A DNA stretch of 6,373 nt, from NCBI GenBank assembly GCA_026989715.1, contig JALSIU010000020.1, positions 1 to 6,373 of the forward strand. Direction: 5' to 3'. A program made the translations under genes and the position numbers. The notes under the pieces were generated by a model, which was not told the DNA's origin, did not search any database, and was given only the letters and a program-made list of their open reading frames with translations. Shown here one piece after another: positions 1 through 5,247 of this stretch; position 1 is the first letter of the stretch, and each line of letters opens with the position of its first letter. This DNA comes from Methylomonas sp. GTDB lineage: Bacteria > Pseudomonadota > Gammaproteobacteria > Methylococcales > Methylomonadaceae.

Positions 1-157
1 CAGATAATCTTAAGCGTATCCAACGGTTTTCACTTTCCACCCAAAATTTATGGTGGTGTAAGTTAGGGTTAAAACGTCTTCTCGTTCTATTGTTTGCGTG
101 CGATACATTGTTTCCGGTAATGGGTCGTTTACCCGTTACTTGACAAATTTTGGACAT
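1..157 (-). CDS. rpmB: 50S ribosomal protein L28, 5' part (cut by window edge)
   Basis: The reverse strand from the ATG at 157-155 reads 52 codons without a stop and leaves the window at base 1. The residues begin MSKICQVTGKRPITGNNVSH and continue with a basic stretch (RTRRRFNPNLHHHKFWVESENR). This is the diagnostic amino end of bacterial L28, a small protein of the large ribosomal subunit. The family is about 78 residues long, so roughly a third is missing beyond the edge; in gammaproteobacteria rpmG (L33) usually follows. An AGAGGTGA Shine-Dalgarno sequence lies just upstream of the start (161-168). The gene is divergent from gshB. The family call rests on near-identity to the L28 consensus and is very secure. 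Confidence 0.96.
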   Translation of the reverse strand, partial: MSKICQVTGKRPITGNNVSHANNRTRRRFNPNLHHHKFWVESENRWIRLRLS

Positions 158-160
158 GAT

Positions 161-168
161 TCACCTCT
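161..168 (-). promoter_or_regulatory. Ribosome binding site of rpmB
   Basis: The reverse strand reads AGAGGTGA immediately before ATC-ATG, a strong Shine-Dalgarno match that fixes the rpmB start at 157. Confidence 0.75.
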
Positions 169-198
169 AATGTGCCTGTTTTTCAAAGTTAGCCAGTC

Positions 199-227
199 TT
201 TATACCAAACTTTTAAATAAAGGTAAA
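199..227 (-). promoter_or_regulatory. Probable sigma-70 promoter of rpmB
   Basis: On the reverse strand a TTTACC hexamer (227-222) is separated by exactly 17 bases from TATAAA (204-199). That gives 4/6 and 5/6 matches to the housekeeping -35 and -10 elements. It lies about 42 bases upstream of the rpmB start, leaving a short leader with the strong ribosome binding site. Predicted by eye only. Confidence 0.5.
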
Positions 228-246
228 CAATAATCTATTATTAAAC

Positions 247-275
247 TTGCAAAAAGAGAGTGAATCGCATTAAAT
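247..275 (+). promoter_or_regulatory. Possible sigma-70 promoter of gshB
   Basis: TTGCAA (247-252), a 17-base spacer and TTAAAT (270-275) form a weak promoter candidate. Transcription would start near 282, so the ATGs at 282 and 288 would sit at the extreme 5' end of the message. That agrees with translation starting at the GTG at 309. The -10 match is only 4/6. Confidence 0.3.
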
Positions 276-308
276 AACATAATGGTAATGACTTATGAGA
301 GTAGTATT

Positions 309-1259
309 GTGACATTGAAACTTGGCATGGTGATGGATTCAATCCGACATATTAATATTAACAAAGATACGAGTTTTGCGATGCTATTAGAGGCGCAGGC
401 GCGAGGCTGGGAAATATATTATATGGAGTTAGGTGATTTGTATTTGCGTGCAGGGCAGGCCTATGCAGATACGCAGTGTATGACGGTGCAACGTGACCCG
501 CAAAACTGGTACACGGTCATCAGTGAGCAAACTATTGCTTTGCAGGAATTAGATTGCATCATTATGCGTAAAGAGCCGCCTGTCGATCAAGCGTTTATTT
601 ATGCCACGTATATTTTAGAGTATGCAGAGCGACAAGGGGTTTATGTATTGAATAAACCGCAAGCATTACGCGATGCCAATGAGAAGTTATTTACAGCGGA
701 CTTTCCTGAATGTTGTGCGGATACGTTGGTGACACGCCGTGCCGATAAAATACGCCGGTTTTTGCAAGAGCACCAGGATATTATTTTGAAACCATTAGAT
801 GGTATGGGAGGGGCTTCTATTTTTCGTTTAAACCTGAATGATCCCAATATCAGCGTTATTATTGAAACAATGACTGATTATGGTGCGCATCATATTATGG
901 CGCAACAATATCTGCCGGAAATTACTCAGGGGGATAAACGTATTTTATTAGTGAATGGTGAGCCGATTCCTTATGCACTGGCGCGTATTCCAGCACAAGG
1001 TGAGACGCGCGGTAATTTAGCGGCAGGAGGACGCGCTGAAGGTAGGCCGTTAACGGAAAGAGATTATTGGATTGCGCATAAGGTGGGGGCGGTTCTAAAA
1101 GAAAAAGGGCTTGTTTTTGTTGGGATTGATGTTATTGGCGATTATTTGACAGAAATTAATGTCACCAGTCCTACGTGCGTACAAGAGCTGGATGCGCAGT
1201 TCGGCATTAATATTTGTGCGCAATTAATGGATCATATTGTACAAATGACTCAAAAATAG
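309..1259 (+). CDS. gshB: Glutathione synthetase (ATP-grasp)
   Basis: The cytoplasmic enzyme joins gamma-glutamylcysteine and glycine with ATP to give glutathione, the second step of the pathway. From the GTG at 309 the product has 316 residues, the length of E. coli GshB, and starts with the family's KLGMVMD strand. Recognisable blocks are NKPQALRDANEK (115-126), the ATP-grasp glycine-rich loop KPLDGMGGASIF (161-172), GETRGNLAAGG (231-241) and the metal-binding TEINVTSPTC (281-290); all expected catalytic motifs are present. A longer in-frame reading starts at the ATG at 282 and adds nine residues that the family lacks. I prefer 309 because GAGAG (297-301) sits 7 bases before it, whereas 282 and 288 have no well-placed ribosome binding site. 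The tonB-like gene begins 5 bases after the stop, so the two are probably co-transcribed. Confidence 0.96.
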   Translation: MTLKLGMVMDSIRHININKDTSFAMLLEAQARGWEIYYMELGDLYLRAGQAYADTQCMTVQRDPQNWYTVISEQTIALQELDCIIMRKEPPVDQAFIYATYILEYAERQGVYVLNKPQALRDANEKLFTADFPECCADTLVTRRADKIRRFLQEHQDIILKPLDGMGGASIFRLNLNDPNISVIIETMTDYGAHHIMAQQYLPEITQGDKRILLVNGEPIPYALARIPAQGETRGNLAAGGRAEGRPLTERDYWIAHKVGAVLKEKGLVFVGIDVIGDYLTEINVTSPTCVQELDAQFGINICAQLMDHIVQMTQK

Positions 1260-1264
1260 GTCTT

Positions 1265-2137
1265 ATGAAGATGTCTGAATTTACTTTTCAGGATGCCACG
1301 CCATTATCTAATACCGATAGGCTGTTGGTCGCTTTTTTTATTGCCATTATTTTACATGTGGTCATTATTTTAGGCGTTAATTTTAGTCAACCGAAGTCTG
1401 TGAGCAATAGTAAGGCCATTGCCATTACGTTAGTGACGCAAACCGCTAAAAAAGCACCTAAAAAAGCGGAGTTTTTAGCGCAAAATAATCAAATAGGTGC
1501 GGGCGAAAAGCACGACAAGCCTCAGCCGGCGGCTCAGGTATTAGCCAGTGCAGGGCATAGCTTAAAAAAACCACCTAACCCTAAGGTAATACAGCAACAA
1601 AGTCGCCAGCGTAAACGTATGTTAACGCAAAAAGTAGCGCAAGAAAAAATTCAGTTGACCGAGCAAACTCCAAAAAATACGGAAAAAAGCCATCCTAAAT
1701 TATCTATGGATGCATTACGTAGACAGGTTGCTGAATTAGGTGCAAAAATTCGTTATCAAAAGCCAAGTAGTGACCAGAATAGAATAAAATATGTCAATTC
1801 GGTCAGTGCGCACAAATATTTAGCGGCACAATATATTACCGATTGGCAGCGCAAAGTAGAAAGCACCGGTAATTTAAACTATCCTGCGGTGGCCAAACGC
1901 GCCGGGTTTTCTTCTGCTTTAATTTTAGATGTCGGTATTAAACCCGATGGGAGTATTTATAGCTTGCGAATTAGAAAGTCATCTGGCTATCCGGCATTAG
2001 ACCAAGCTGCAAAGCGGATTGTGCGCTTAAGTGCGCCTTTTCCGCGCCTGCCTAAAGCTCTGTTGCAAGAGCTGGATGTCTTGGTAATTACTCGGGTCTG
2101 GAAATTTTCTGATCAAACGGGGTTGCAAACTCGGTAA
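1265..2137 (+). CDS. tonB3: TonB-family protein, TonB3-like
   Basis: The 290-residue protein has a short cytoplasmic amino end and one membrane helix at about 20-39 (LLVAFFIAIILHVVIILGV). A basic, glutamine- and proline-containing periplasmic linker follows (about 60-175), with a conserved-looking AEFLAQNNQIGAGE segment at 68-81. A TonB C-terminal domain occupies about 202-282 (NYPAVAKRAG, SGYPALDQAAKRIVRLSAPFP, ITRVWKF). Canonical TonB couples ExbBD energy to outer-membrane receptors. In Pseudomonas aeruginosa the tonB3 gene (PA0406) lies directly next to gshB (PA0407) and affects twitching motility, so the same order here supports TonB3 rather than a siderophore TonB. No exbB or exbD is in the window. 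The start is the ATG at 1265, with AGG four bases upstream overlapping the gshB stop; the ATG at 1271 is an alternative. Family assignment is firm, the TonB3 role is inferred. Confidence 0.88.
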   Translation: MKMSEFTFQDATPLSNTDRLLVAFFIAIILHVVIILGVNFSQPKSVSNSKAIAITLVTQTAKKAPKKAEFLAQNNQIGAGEKHDKPQPAAQVLASAGHSLKKPPNPKVIQQQSRQRKRMLTQKVAQEKIQLTEQTPKNTEKSHPKLSMDALRRQVAELGAKIRYQKPSSDQNRIKYVNSVSAHKYLAAQYITDWQRKVESTGNLNYPAVAKRAGFSSALILDVGIKPDGSIYSLRIRKSSGYPALDQAAKRIVRLSAPFPRLPKALLQELDVLVITRVWKFSDQTGLQTR

Positions 2138-2154
2138 GTGGTTTTATAAGGGCA

Positions 2155-2991
2155 TTATGTTGTTGGCTCTTGCTGTTCATACCGGTCGATTAATTGTTGA
2201 TAATGTTGTGCTGATGCTACTTTATTTCTTTTTAATGCGCCATTTTTAAAAATTCGGGCTTTTTTGAGTAGCATTTGTATGGCGGCTTGCCTGTTTTCAG
2301 GGCTTAAATCTGAATGCGCTATTACTTTTTCTAATGCGCGTATTCTAAATCTATCCATGCCCCAGTATTGGTGTGAGAGTTGGTCGCTATGACCGCCATA
2401 TTTTTTAATTAAAGCCTGTTCTAAAAATAGAACGGGGTATTGAGCGGTAATGCGTAGCCAGAGATCGTAATCCTCACAGGCGGGTAGGCTTTCGTCAAAA
2501 TAGCCAATATGCTCAAAAACCGAGCGATGAATCATGATGGATGACGGTGACATAGCGCACAAAGGTAAGCAGCGCTTAAATATCCAGCCGCCCGTTTTTT
2601 TATGCTTATGCATTGCATTGACTCTAACGCCATTGCGAATCCAGATTTCTTCGGTATGACAGACTTTTATACCGGGTGCTTGCTGCAGGGCATGGGACTG
2701 ATCCATTAATTTATTGGGTAGCCATGTGTCATCAGAGTCTAAAAATGCCAGCCATTCTGAGGTGGCATGATGTATACCTTTGTTTCTGGCCGCGCTGACA
2801 CCTTGATTTTCTTGCCAAAGATAAATAACTTTTGGAAACTCCGCTTTTATCATAGCGGCTGTATTATCTGTAGAGCCATCATCGACGACAATTATTTCAG
2901 CAGGAAGTAAGATTTGTTGCAGAACAGAATGTAAGGCTCTTTTTAGCGAGGTACAGCGATTGTAAGTCGGGATGATAAGGGAGATGTTCAT
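2155..2991 (-). CDS. Glycosyltransferase family 2 (GT-A fold)
   Basis: A 278-residue soluble GT-A enzyme expected to move a sugar from a nucleotide-sugar donor to a surface polysaccharide or similar acceptor. Motifs in order are the nucleotide-binding IIPTYNR (6-12) and VVDDGSTD (35-42), NQGVSAARN (62-70), the metal-binding DxD region FLDSDD (83-88), the acceptor-side CEDYDLWLR (172-180) with the likely catalytic acid, and GGHSDQLS (199-206). No membrane helix is present. The donor and acceptor cannot be read from sequence. The gene stands alone and is convergent with the tonB-like gene (17 bases between stops), so it is not part of a visible polysaccharide cluster. The start ATG at 2991 gives the full amino-terminal strand, although the bases before it (AACACCTT) make a poor ribosome binding site. 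A sigma-54-like site lies about 200 bases upstream. Confidence 0.92.
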   Translation of the reverse strand: MNISLIIPTYNRCTSLKRALHSVLQQILLPAEIIVVDDGSTDNTAAMIKAEFPKVIYLWQENQGVSAARNKGIHHATSEWLAFLDSDDTWLPNKLMDQSHALQQAPGIKVCHTEEIWIRNGVRVNAMHKHKKTGGWIFKRCLPLCAMSPSSIMIHRSVFEHIGYFDESLPACEDYDLWLRITAQYPVLFLEQALIKKYGGHSDQLSHQYWGMDRFRIRALEKVIAHSDLSPENRQAAIQMLLKKARIFKNGALKRNKVASAQHYQQLIDRYEQQEPTT

Positions 2992-3191
2992 AAGGTGTTT
3001 TTTGACGAATAGTTGCGCAAGTGCTGCGGCTAAGAAATATTTAAAAAAATGCAGGTAAAAGGTGTGGTTTAGTGTGATTTTATTAAATGCGGCATATGCC
3101 CTATTAAAGTGAGGTATATAACTTATTATCGGCGAAAAAAAAGCTTAAAAGTGATATTTTAGTGACTTTTCTTTAAGCAAACTTTTGTATA

Positions 3192-3208
3192 AAGCGATAA
3201 GTGTGCCA
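3192..3208 (-). promoter_or_regulatory. Sigma-54-like -24/-12 site facing the glycosyltransferase gene
   Basis: The reverse strand reads TGGCACACTTATCGCTT. The invariant GG (3207-3206) and GC (3195-3194) have exactly the required 10-base separation. The upstream half TGGCAC is perfect, while the downstream half has TCGC in place of TTGC. A transcript would begin near 3183, leaving a leader of about 190 bases before the glycosyltransferase start. The site overlaps the left arm of the inverted repeat at 3203-3244. One short match by eye is weak evidence. Confidence 0.3.
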
Positions 3209-3244
3209 TTTTTTGCGACAAATTGTCGCGCGACAAAATGCCAC
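3203..3244. repeat. Nested inverted repeat with three GCGACAA half-sites
   Basis: GCGACAA (3215-3221), one A, TTGTCGC (3223-3229) and GCGACAA (3230-3236) lie head to head to head. The last two form a perfect 14-base palindrome (3223-3236), and the first two form another with a one-base centre. An outer pair, GTGCCATTTT (3203-3212) and AAAATGCCAC (3235-3244), is an inverted repeat with one mismatch. The symmetry suggests a multi-site operator for a dimeric regulator serving one or both divergent genes. The regulator is not identifiable from the window. Confidence 0.5.
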
Positions 3245-3297
3245 ATTTTCAAGGGGGGCATTGCTACCATAAACTACGCCTAACTCTTGAATGCGTT

Positions 3298-3316
3298 CCT
3301 TCTCAATCAGAGAAGG
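3298..3316 (+). ncRNA. Leader hairpin upstream of the M41-like gene
   Basis: CCTTCTC (3298-3304), loop AATCA, and GAGAAGG (3310-3316) form a perfect 7-bp stem. The GAGAAGG arm can instead pair with CCTTCCTC at 3330-3337 with one bulged C, so two alternative folds exist before the terminator. I recognise no known riboswitch family here. It may be a leader element or the body of a small RNA ending at 3367. Confidence 0.4.
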
Positions 3317-3339
3317 CTTAGAGCTATCTCCTTCCTCTT

Positions 3340-3367
3340 ATGCGGCTGTCATGGCCGCATTTTTTTT
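3340..3367 (+). terminator. Intrinsic terminator or attenuator just before the M41-like gene
   Basis: ATGCGGC (3340-3346), a 7-base loop and GCCGCAT (3354-3360) form a GC-rich stem followed by eight T residues (3360-3367). It ends only 13 bases before the chosen start of the M41-like gene. That position suits an attenuator in a leader, or the end of a small RNA encoded from about 3250. Confidence 0.75.
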
Positions 3368-3380
3368 AAGAGTCATTATC

Positions 3381-4022
3381 ATGCAAAGAACATCTTATCT
3401 TACTCCAAACCTATTGGCTTCTTCTCAAGCATTGCGTGAGCATATTGCTTTTCATGAAGCAGGGCATGTTGTTGCTATTTATCTGCGCAATCGGCAATTA
3501 AAACTTCCGCCTGTTTTTTTTCAAATTATTATCCATAAAGAGCGCAATGAGCAATTTGAGTTTTTTGCCAAAATTGAAGGCGGAAAATTAATCGGAAATT
3601 TACCTGTGGCAGCTATTGAGCATAAACACCTCAATACGGCGACTGATAAGCAAAGCTTGCAGCAAGCTTATGAGGCTGATGTGGTTAATTTATTAATTGG
3701 GCCATTAGCTGAGGCAAAGTTTGTTGCTTTCTGTGATGGTGAGGAATTTAACGCTCAGTTGGTTGATTTGCATGCTTTAAAGCATTATGGCGGTCATTCG
3801 GATTTGGATATGGCAAGGCGTTATTTAGAGCATTTTATTAGTGATGTCGAATTGCGAGAAGTAAGGTTGCGTGTTTTGTTTGCGCAGGCGTTCGAATTTA
3901 TAAGCGATCCTAAGCATTGGCAGTGCATCCACTTCTTTGCACATTATCTTTTGGATAATAAACAAACGCTTATTTCTTGTGAGCAGGTCAGTGCCTGTCT
4001 TGATGCATTTTGTGCGACTTAA
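3381..4022 (+). CDS. Stand-alone M41-like (FtsH-type) zinc metallopeptidase domain protein
   Basis: From the ATG at 3381 the product has 213 residues with no signal peptide or clear membrane helix. IAFHEAGHVVAIY carries the zincin motif HEAGH (25-29; two histidine ligands and the catalytic glutamate). EADVVNLLIGPLAEAKF (98-114) resembles the helix of M41 peptidases that reads ...GxxAE.... GGHSDLDMARRYL (137-149) matches the FtsH segment supplying the third zinc ligand, here probably D141. FtsH itself is about 640 residues with membrane helices and an AAA ATPase; both are absent, so this could be an ATP-independent peptidase or one working with a separate partner. An open frame extends 30 codons further up to 3291 but crosses a terminator hairpin; AAGAG (3368-3372) sits 8 bases before 3381. 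Substrate and role are unknown. It converges on the DSFGN-repeat gene with 10 bases between the stops. Confidence 0.75.
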   Translation: MQRTSYLTPNLLASSQALREHIAFHEAGHVVAIYLRNRQLKLPPVFFQIIIHKERNEQFEFFAKIEGGKLIGNLPVAAIEHKHLNTATDKQSLQQAYEADVVNLLIGPLAEAKFVAFCDGEEFNAQLVDLHALKHYGGHSDLDMARRYLEHFISDVELREVRLRVLFAQAFEFISDPKHWQCIHFFAHYLLDNKQTLISCEQVSACLDAFCAT

Positions 4023-4032
4023 GTTGTATCGT

Positions 4033-4449
4033 TTACTTGCAGGTCTTATTGTTTAGCGAATCTTTATAGCAATTGATATTGTTATTTGAGCCGTTTTGAT
4101 AAATGGTATTGCCGAATGAGTCGGTTCGGCCTTTAATGATTTTGCCATCGTTAGTTTGCCAGGCTTCATTGCCAAACGAATCTTTGCGGCCACGTAGTTT
4201 ACCGAATGGGTCGCGGTAGGTGGTATTGCCAAAAGTATCGGTTTCAGAGCGAATGGTATTGCCCTGATTATCTTGCCATAAATAGTTGCCGGAAAGGTCT
4301 TTGCGCCCAAACCAAGTGGTGCCGGCGCTATCTTTACATGTTTTGTTGTCAAATGAGTCTGTTTGGCAACGAATGTCTGCATTCGTTTTACTTATGATAA
4401 GAATGCTGCTGAGTATTGTGCTAATCAAAAGTAGTGCTGATTTTTGCAT
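4033..4449 (-). CDS. Secreted DSFGN-repeat protein of unknown function
   Basis: The product has 138 residues. Residues 1-24 are a signal peptide: K3, a hydrophobic core LLLISTILSSILII, and a likely cleavage after TNA. The rest is six units of about 20 residues, each with a T/K-D-S/T-F-G-N motif; the motif aspartates are at 31, 51, 71, 90, 110 and 130. Within units a weaker 10-residue period appears (D-x-x-G-N/K). Cysteines occur only in the first unit (C28, C38) and last unit (C127, C137), ten residues apart in both. Short polar units rich in G, N and T suggest repeated beta turns or hairpins capped by disulphides in the periplasm or outside the cell. I recognise no named family. AAGAGGG lies about 7 bases before the ATG at 4449. 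No partner gene is evident. Confidence 0.8.
   Translation of the reverse strand: MQKSALLLISTILSSILIISKTNADIRCQTDSFDNKTCKDSAGTTWFGRKDLSGNYLWQDNQGNTIRSETDTFGNTTYRDPFGKLRGRKDSFGNEAWQTNDGKIIKGRTDSFGNTIYQNGSNNNINCYKDSLNNKTCK
4036..4368 (-). repeat. Tandem ~60-base coding repeats of the DSFGN protein
   Basis: Residues 28-138 of the secreted protein are encoded by about five and a half units of 57-60 bases. Five of the motif spacings are 20, 20, 19, 20 and 20 residues. Units differ at many positions in DNA but keep the D-S/T-F-G-N core, so the array is old rather than a recent slippage expansion. Confidence 0.75.
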
Positions 4450-4486
4450 GATGCGCCCTCTTGTTTGCTGGCCTTTAGCAGTGAGG

Positions 4487-4526
4487 ATTTAATAATATCC
4501 GAAATTAGATTCGGGTATTATTGAAT
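4487..4526. promoter_or_regulatory. Long AT-rich hairpin upstream of the DSFGN gene
   Basis: Bases 4487-4503 and 4510-4526 are 17-base arms around the loop ATTAGA. On the + strand RNA all 17 positions pair if two G-U pairs are allowed. On the - strand RNA the same two positions become A-C mismatches. It lies about 40 bases upstream of the DSFGN start, and no T-run follows, so it is not a classic terminator. It could be an operator or a structured end of a + strand transcript. Confidence 0.4.
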
Positions 4527-4545
4527 TCTCATTCCTTTAGGGTAA

Positions 4546-4574
4546 CTCTCAGGGCATATTGCCCTGATTGAGAG
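4546..4574. terminator. Hairpin downstream of the RRM gene, without a T-run
   Basis: CAGGGCA (4550-4556), loop TAT and TGCCCTG (4560-4566) form a perfect 7-bp stem, and outer CTCT (4546-4549) and AGAG (4571-4574) can extend it with a small bulge. It lies 42 bases past the RRM stop on the reverse strand. Without a T-run it may protect the 3' end of the message or be a weak terminator. Confidence 0.4.
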
Positions 4575-4615
4575 ATATTAGCAGAAACTAAGGTCGCTTG
4601 CTATTGCGGTTTAGC

Positions 4616-4873
4616 TTACCTTCTGCGTTTTGCTTTGGGTGTTTCAAAATTAACTTTTATGGAGTTGCCGTTGAAATTCTTGCCGTCTAAGCCGGCGATG
4701 GCGGCGCGAGCTTCATGCCCTTCCATTTCAATAAAGGCAAAGCCTTTGCATTGGCCGGAAAATATATCAGTCACTAAATTTAATGAACGTACGGTACCAA
4801 ATTTAGAAAATAGCTCTGTGATATCATTTTCGGTTGTGCTAGAGGGTAAATTGCCAATAAATAGTTTTTTCAA
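4616..4873 (-). CDS. Small RRM-domain RNA-binding protein
   Basis: The 85-residue product is a single RNA recognition motif. RNP2 is LFIGNL (4-9), RNP1 is KGFAFIEM (43-50), the aromatic residues of both are kept, and the tail is basic (PKAKRRR, 79-85). Such stand-alone bacterial RRM proteins resemble the cyanobacterial Rbp and plant glycine-rich types and bind single-stranded RNA; some are cold-induced. The frame has no ATG or GTG at its front. Translation appears to start with TTG at 4873-4871, which gives the expected MKKLFIGNLP amino end, with AGGA (4885-4882) eight bases before it. It lies downstream of the csp gene on the same strand but behind a strong terminator. Expression may therefore rely on read-through or on a promoter within the short space after it. 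The fold is certain, the RNA target unknown. Confidence 0.93.
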   Translation of the reverse strand: MKKLFIGNLPSSTTENDITELFSKFGTVRSLNLVTDIFSGQCKGFAFIEMEGHEARAAIAGLDGKNFNGNSIKVNFETPKAKRRR

Positions 4874-4881
4874 TTCAGTTG

Positions 4882-4885
4882 TCCT
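4882..4885 (-). promoter_or_regulatory. Ribosome binding site supporting the TTG start
   Basis: AGGA on the reverse strand lies eight bases before TTG (4873-4871). Upstream codons in the frame contain no ATG, GTG or TTG for at least eight codons, so this site decides the start of the RRM gene. Confidence 0.6.
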
Positions 4886-4920
4886 GTGGTTTGTATGGCG
4901 TGCGCACTCATTTTAGGTGC

Positions 4921-4950
4921 AAAAAAAAACCCTGCCTAGGCAGGGTTTTT
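4921..4950 (-). terminator. Strong intrinsic terminator between csp and the RRM gene
   Basis: CCCTGCCTAGGCAGGG (4930-4945) is a perfect 16-base palindrome flanked by nine A residues on the left and five T residues on the right. Read on the reverse strand it gives a GC-rich stem followed by nine U residues, about 100 bases past the csp stop. It would also work, more weakly, on the + strand. Confidence 0.88.
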
Positions 4951-5043
4951 GCGTATCGGTTTTTCGATAAGCTCTTGCTAAGGGTTGAGAACTTTTATAA
5001 AATCCAAAACTAATAGTTTAGGGTTTTACTTTATTCTCTGTGC

Positions 5044-5247
5044 TTAGTTAGCAGTAACGCTAGTTGCTTGAGGGCCTTTAGGGCCGTTTTCTACTTCATA
5101 AGTCACTGCTTGGCCTTCAGCTAAAGTTTTGAATCCTGTGCCTTGAATCGCGCTGAAATGAACGAATACATCGGCGCCGCCGTCATCTTGAGAAATAAAA
5201 CCAAAACCTTTTGCTTCGTTGAACCATTTAATTGTGCCTGTAGCCAT
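5044..5247 (-). CDS. csp: Cold-shock protein, CspA family
   Basis: The 67-residue cytoplasmic protein is a single cold-shock domain, a five-stranded beta barrel that binds single-stranded RNA and DNA and melts RNA structure. It begins MATGTIKWFNEAKGFGFISQ. RNP1 is KGFGFI (13-18) and RNP2 is VFVHF (27-31), with the conserved W8 and surrounding aromatics, and it ends GPKGPQATSVTAN, all typical of CspA/CspE-type proteins and of normal length. The start is the ATG at 5247, preceded by AGG and an A-rich tract. The leader is about 120 bases if transcription starts from the TATAAT box at 5382-5377, as is usual for regulated csp messages. A terminator and then the RRM gene follow. Which E. coli paralogue it matches cannot be decided. 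Confidence 0.97.
   Translation of the reverse strand: MATGTIKWFNEAKGFGFISQDDGGADVFVHFSAIQGTGFKTLAEGQAVTYEVENGPKGPQATSVTAN

Larger units (their letters stand above)
2992..3380. other. Intergenic regulatory stretch between two divergent genes
   Basis: These 389 bases separate the divergent glycosyltransferase and M41-like genes and hold no convincing coding region. An open frame from 3291 into the M41-like gene crosses an intrinsic terminator and is not believed. The left half (2992-3180) is AT-rich, with a short palindrome GGCATATGCC (3092-3101) and an imperfect AAAAGT/ACTTTT inverted repeat near 3147-3170. The right half carries the GCGACAA/TTGTCGC element and the two-hairpin leader listed separately. 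Confidence 0.6.

Noticed and set aside
3203..3244. The TGTCGC repeats considered as a Tn7-like or Tn5053-like transposon end.
   Set aside because: No transposase, partner end or target duplication is in the window; only the TGTCG-type bases are suggestive.
3253..3265. GGGGGGCATTGCT considered as a + strand sigma-54 promoter for the M41-like gene.
   Set aside because: TTGCT is present, but no GG lies exactly 10 bases before the GC, so the spacing rule fails.
3291..3380. A 30-codon amino-terminal extension of the M41-like gene from the ATG at 3291.
   Set aside because: It has no ribosome binding site and runs through two hairpins and an intrinsic terminator; the residues do not resemble a peptidase amino end.
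4206..4492. Open frames on the + strand and a second - strand frame overlapping the DSFGN-repeat gene.
   Set aside because: They are low-complexity shadows of the repeat gene, with no ribosome binding site or recognisable motif.
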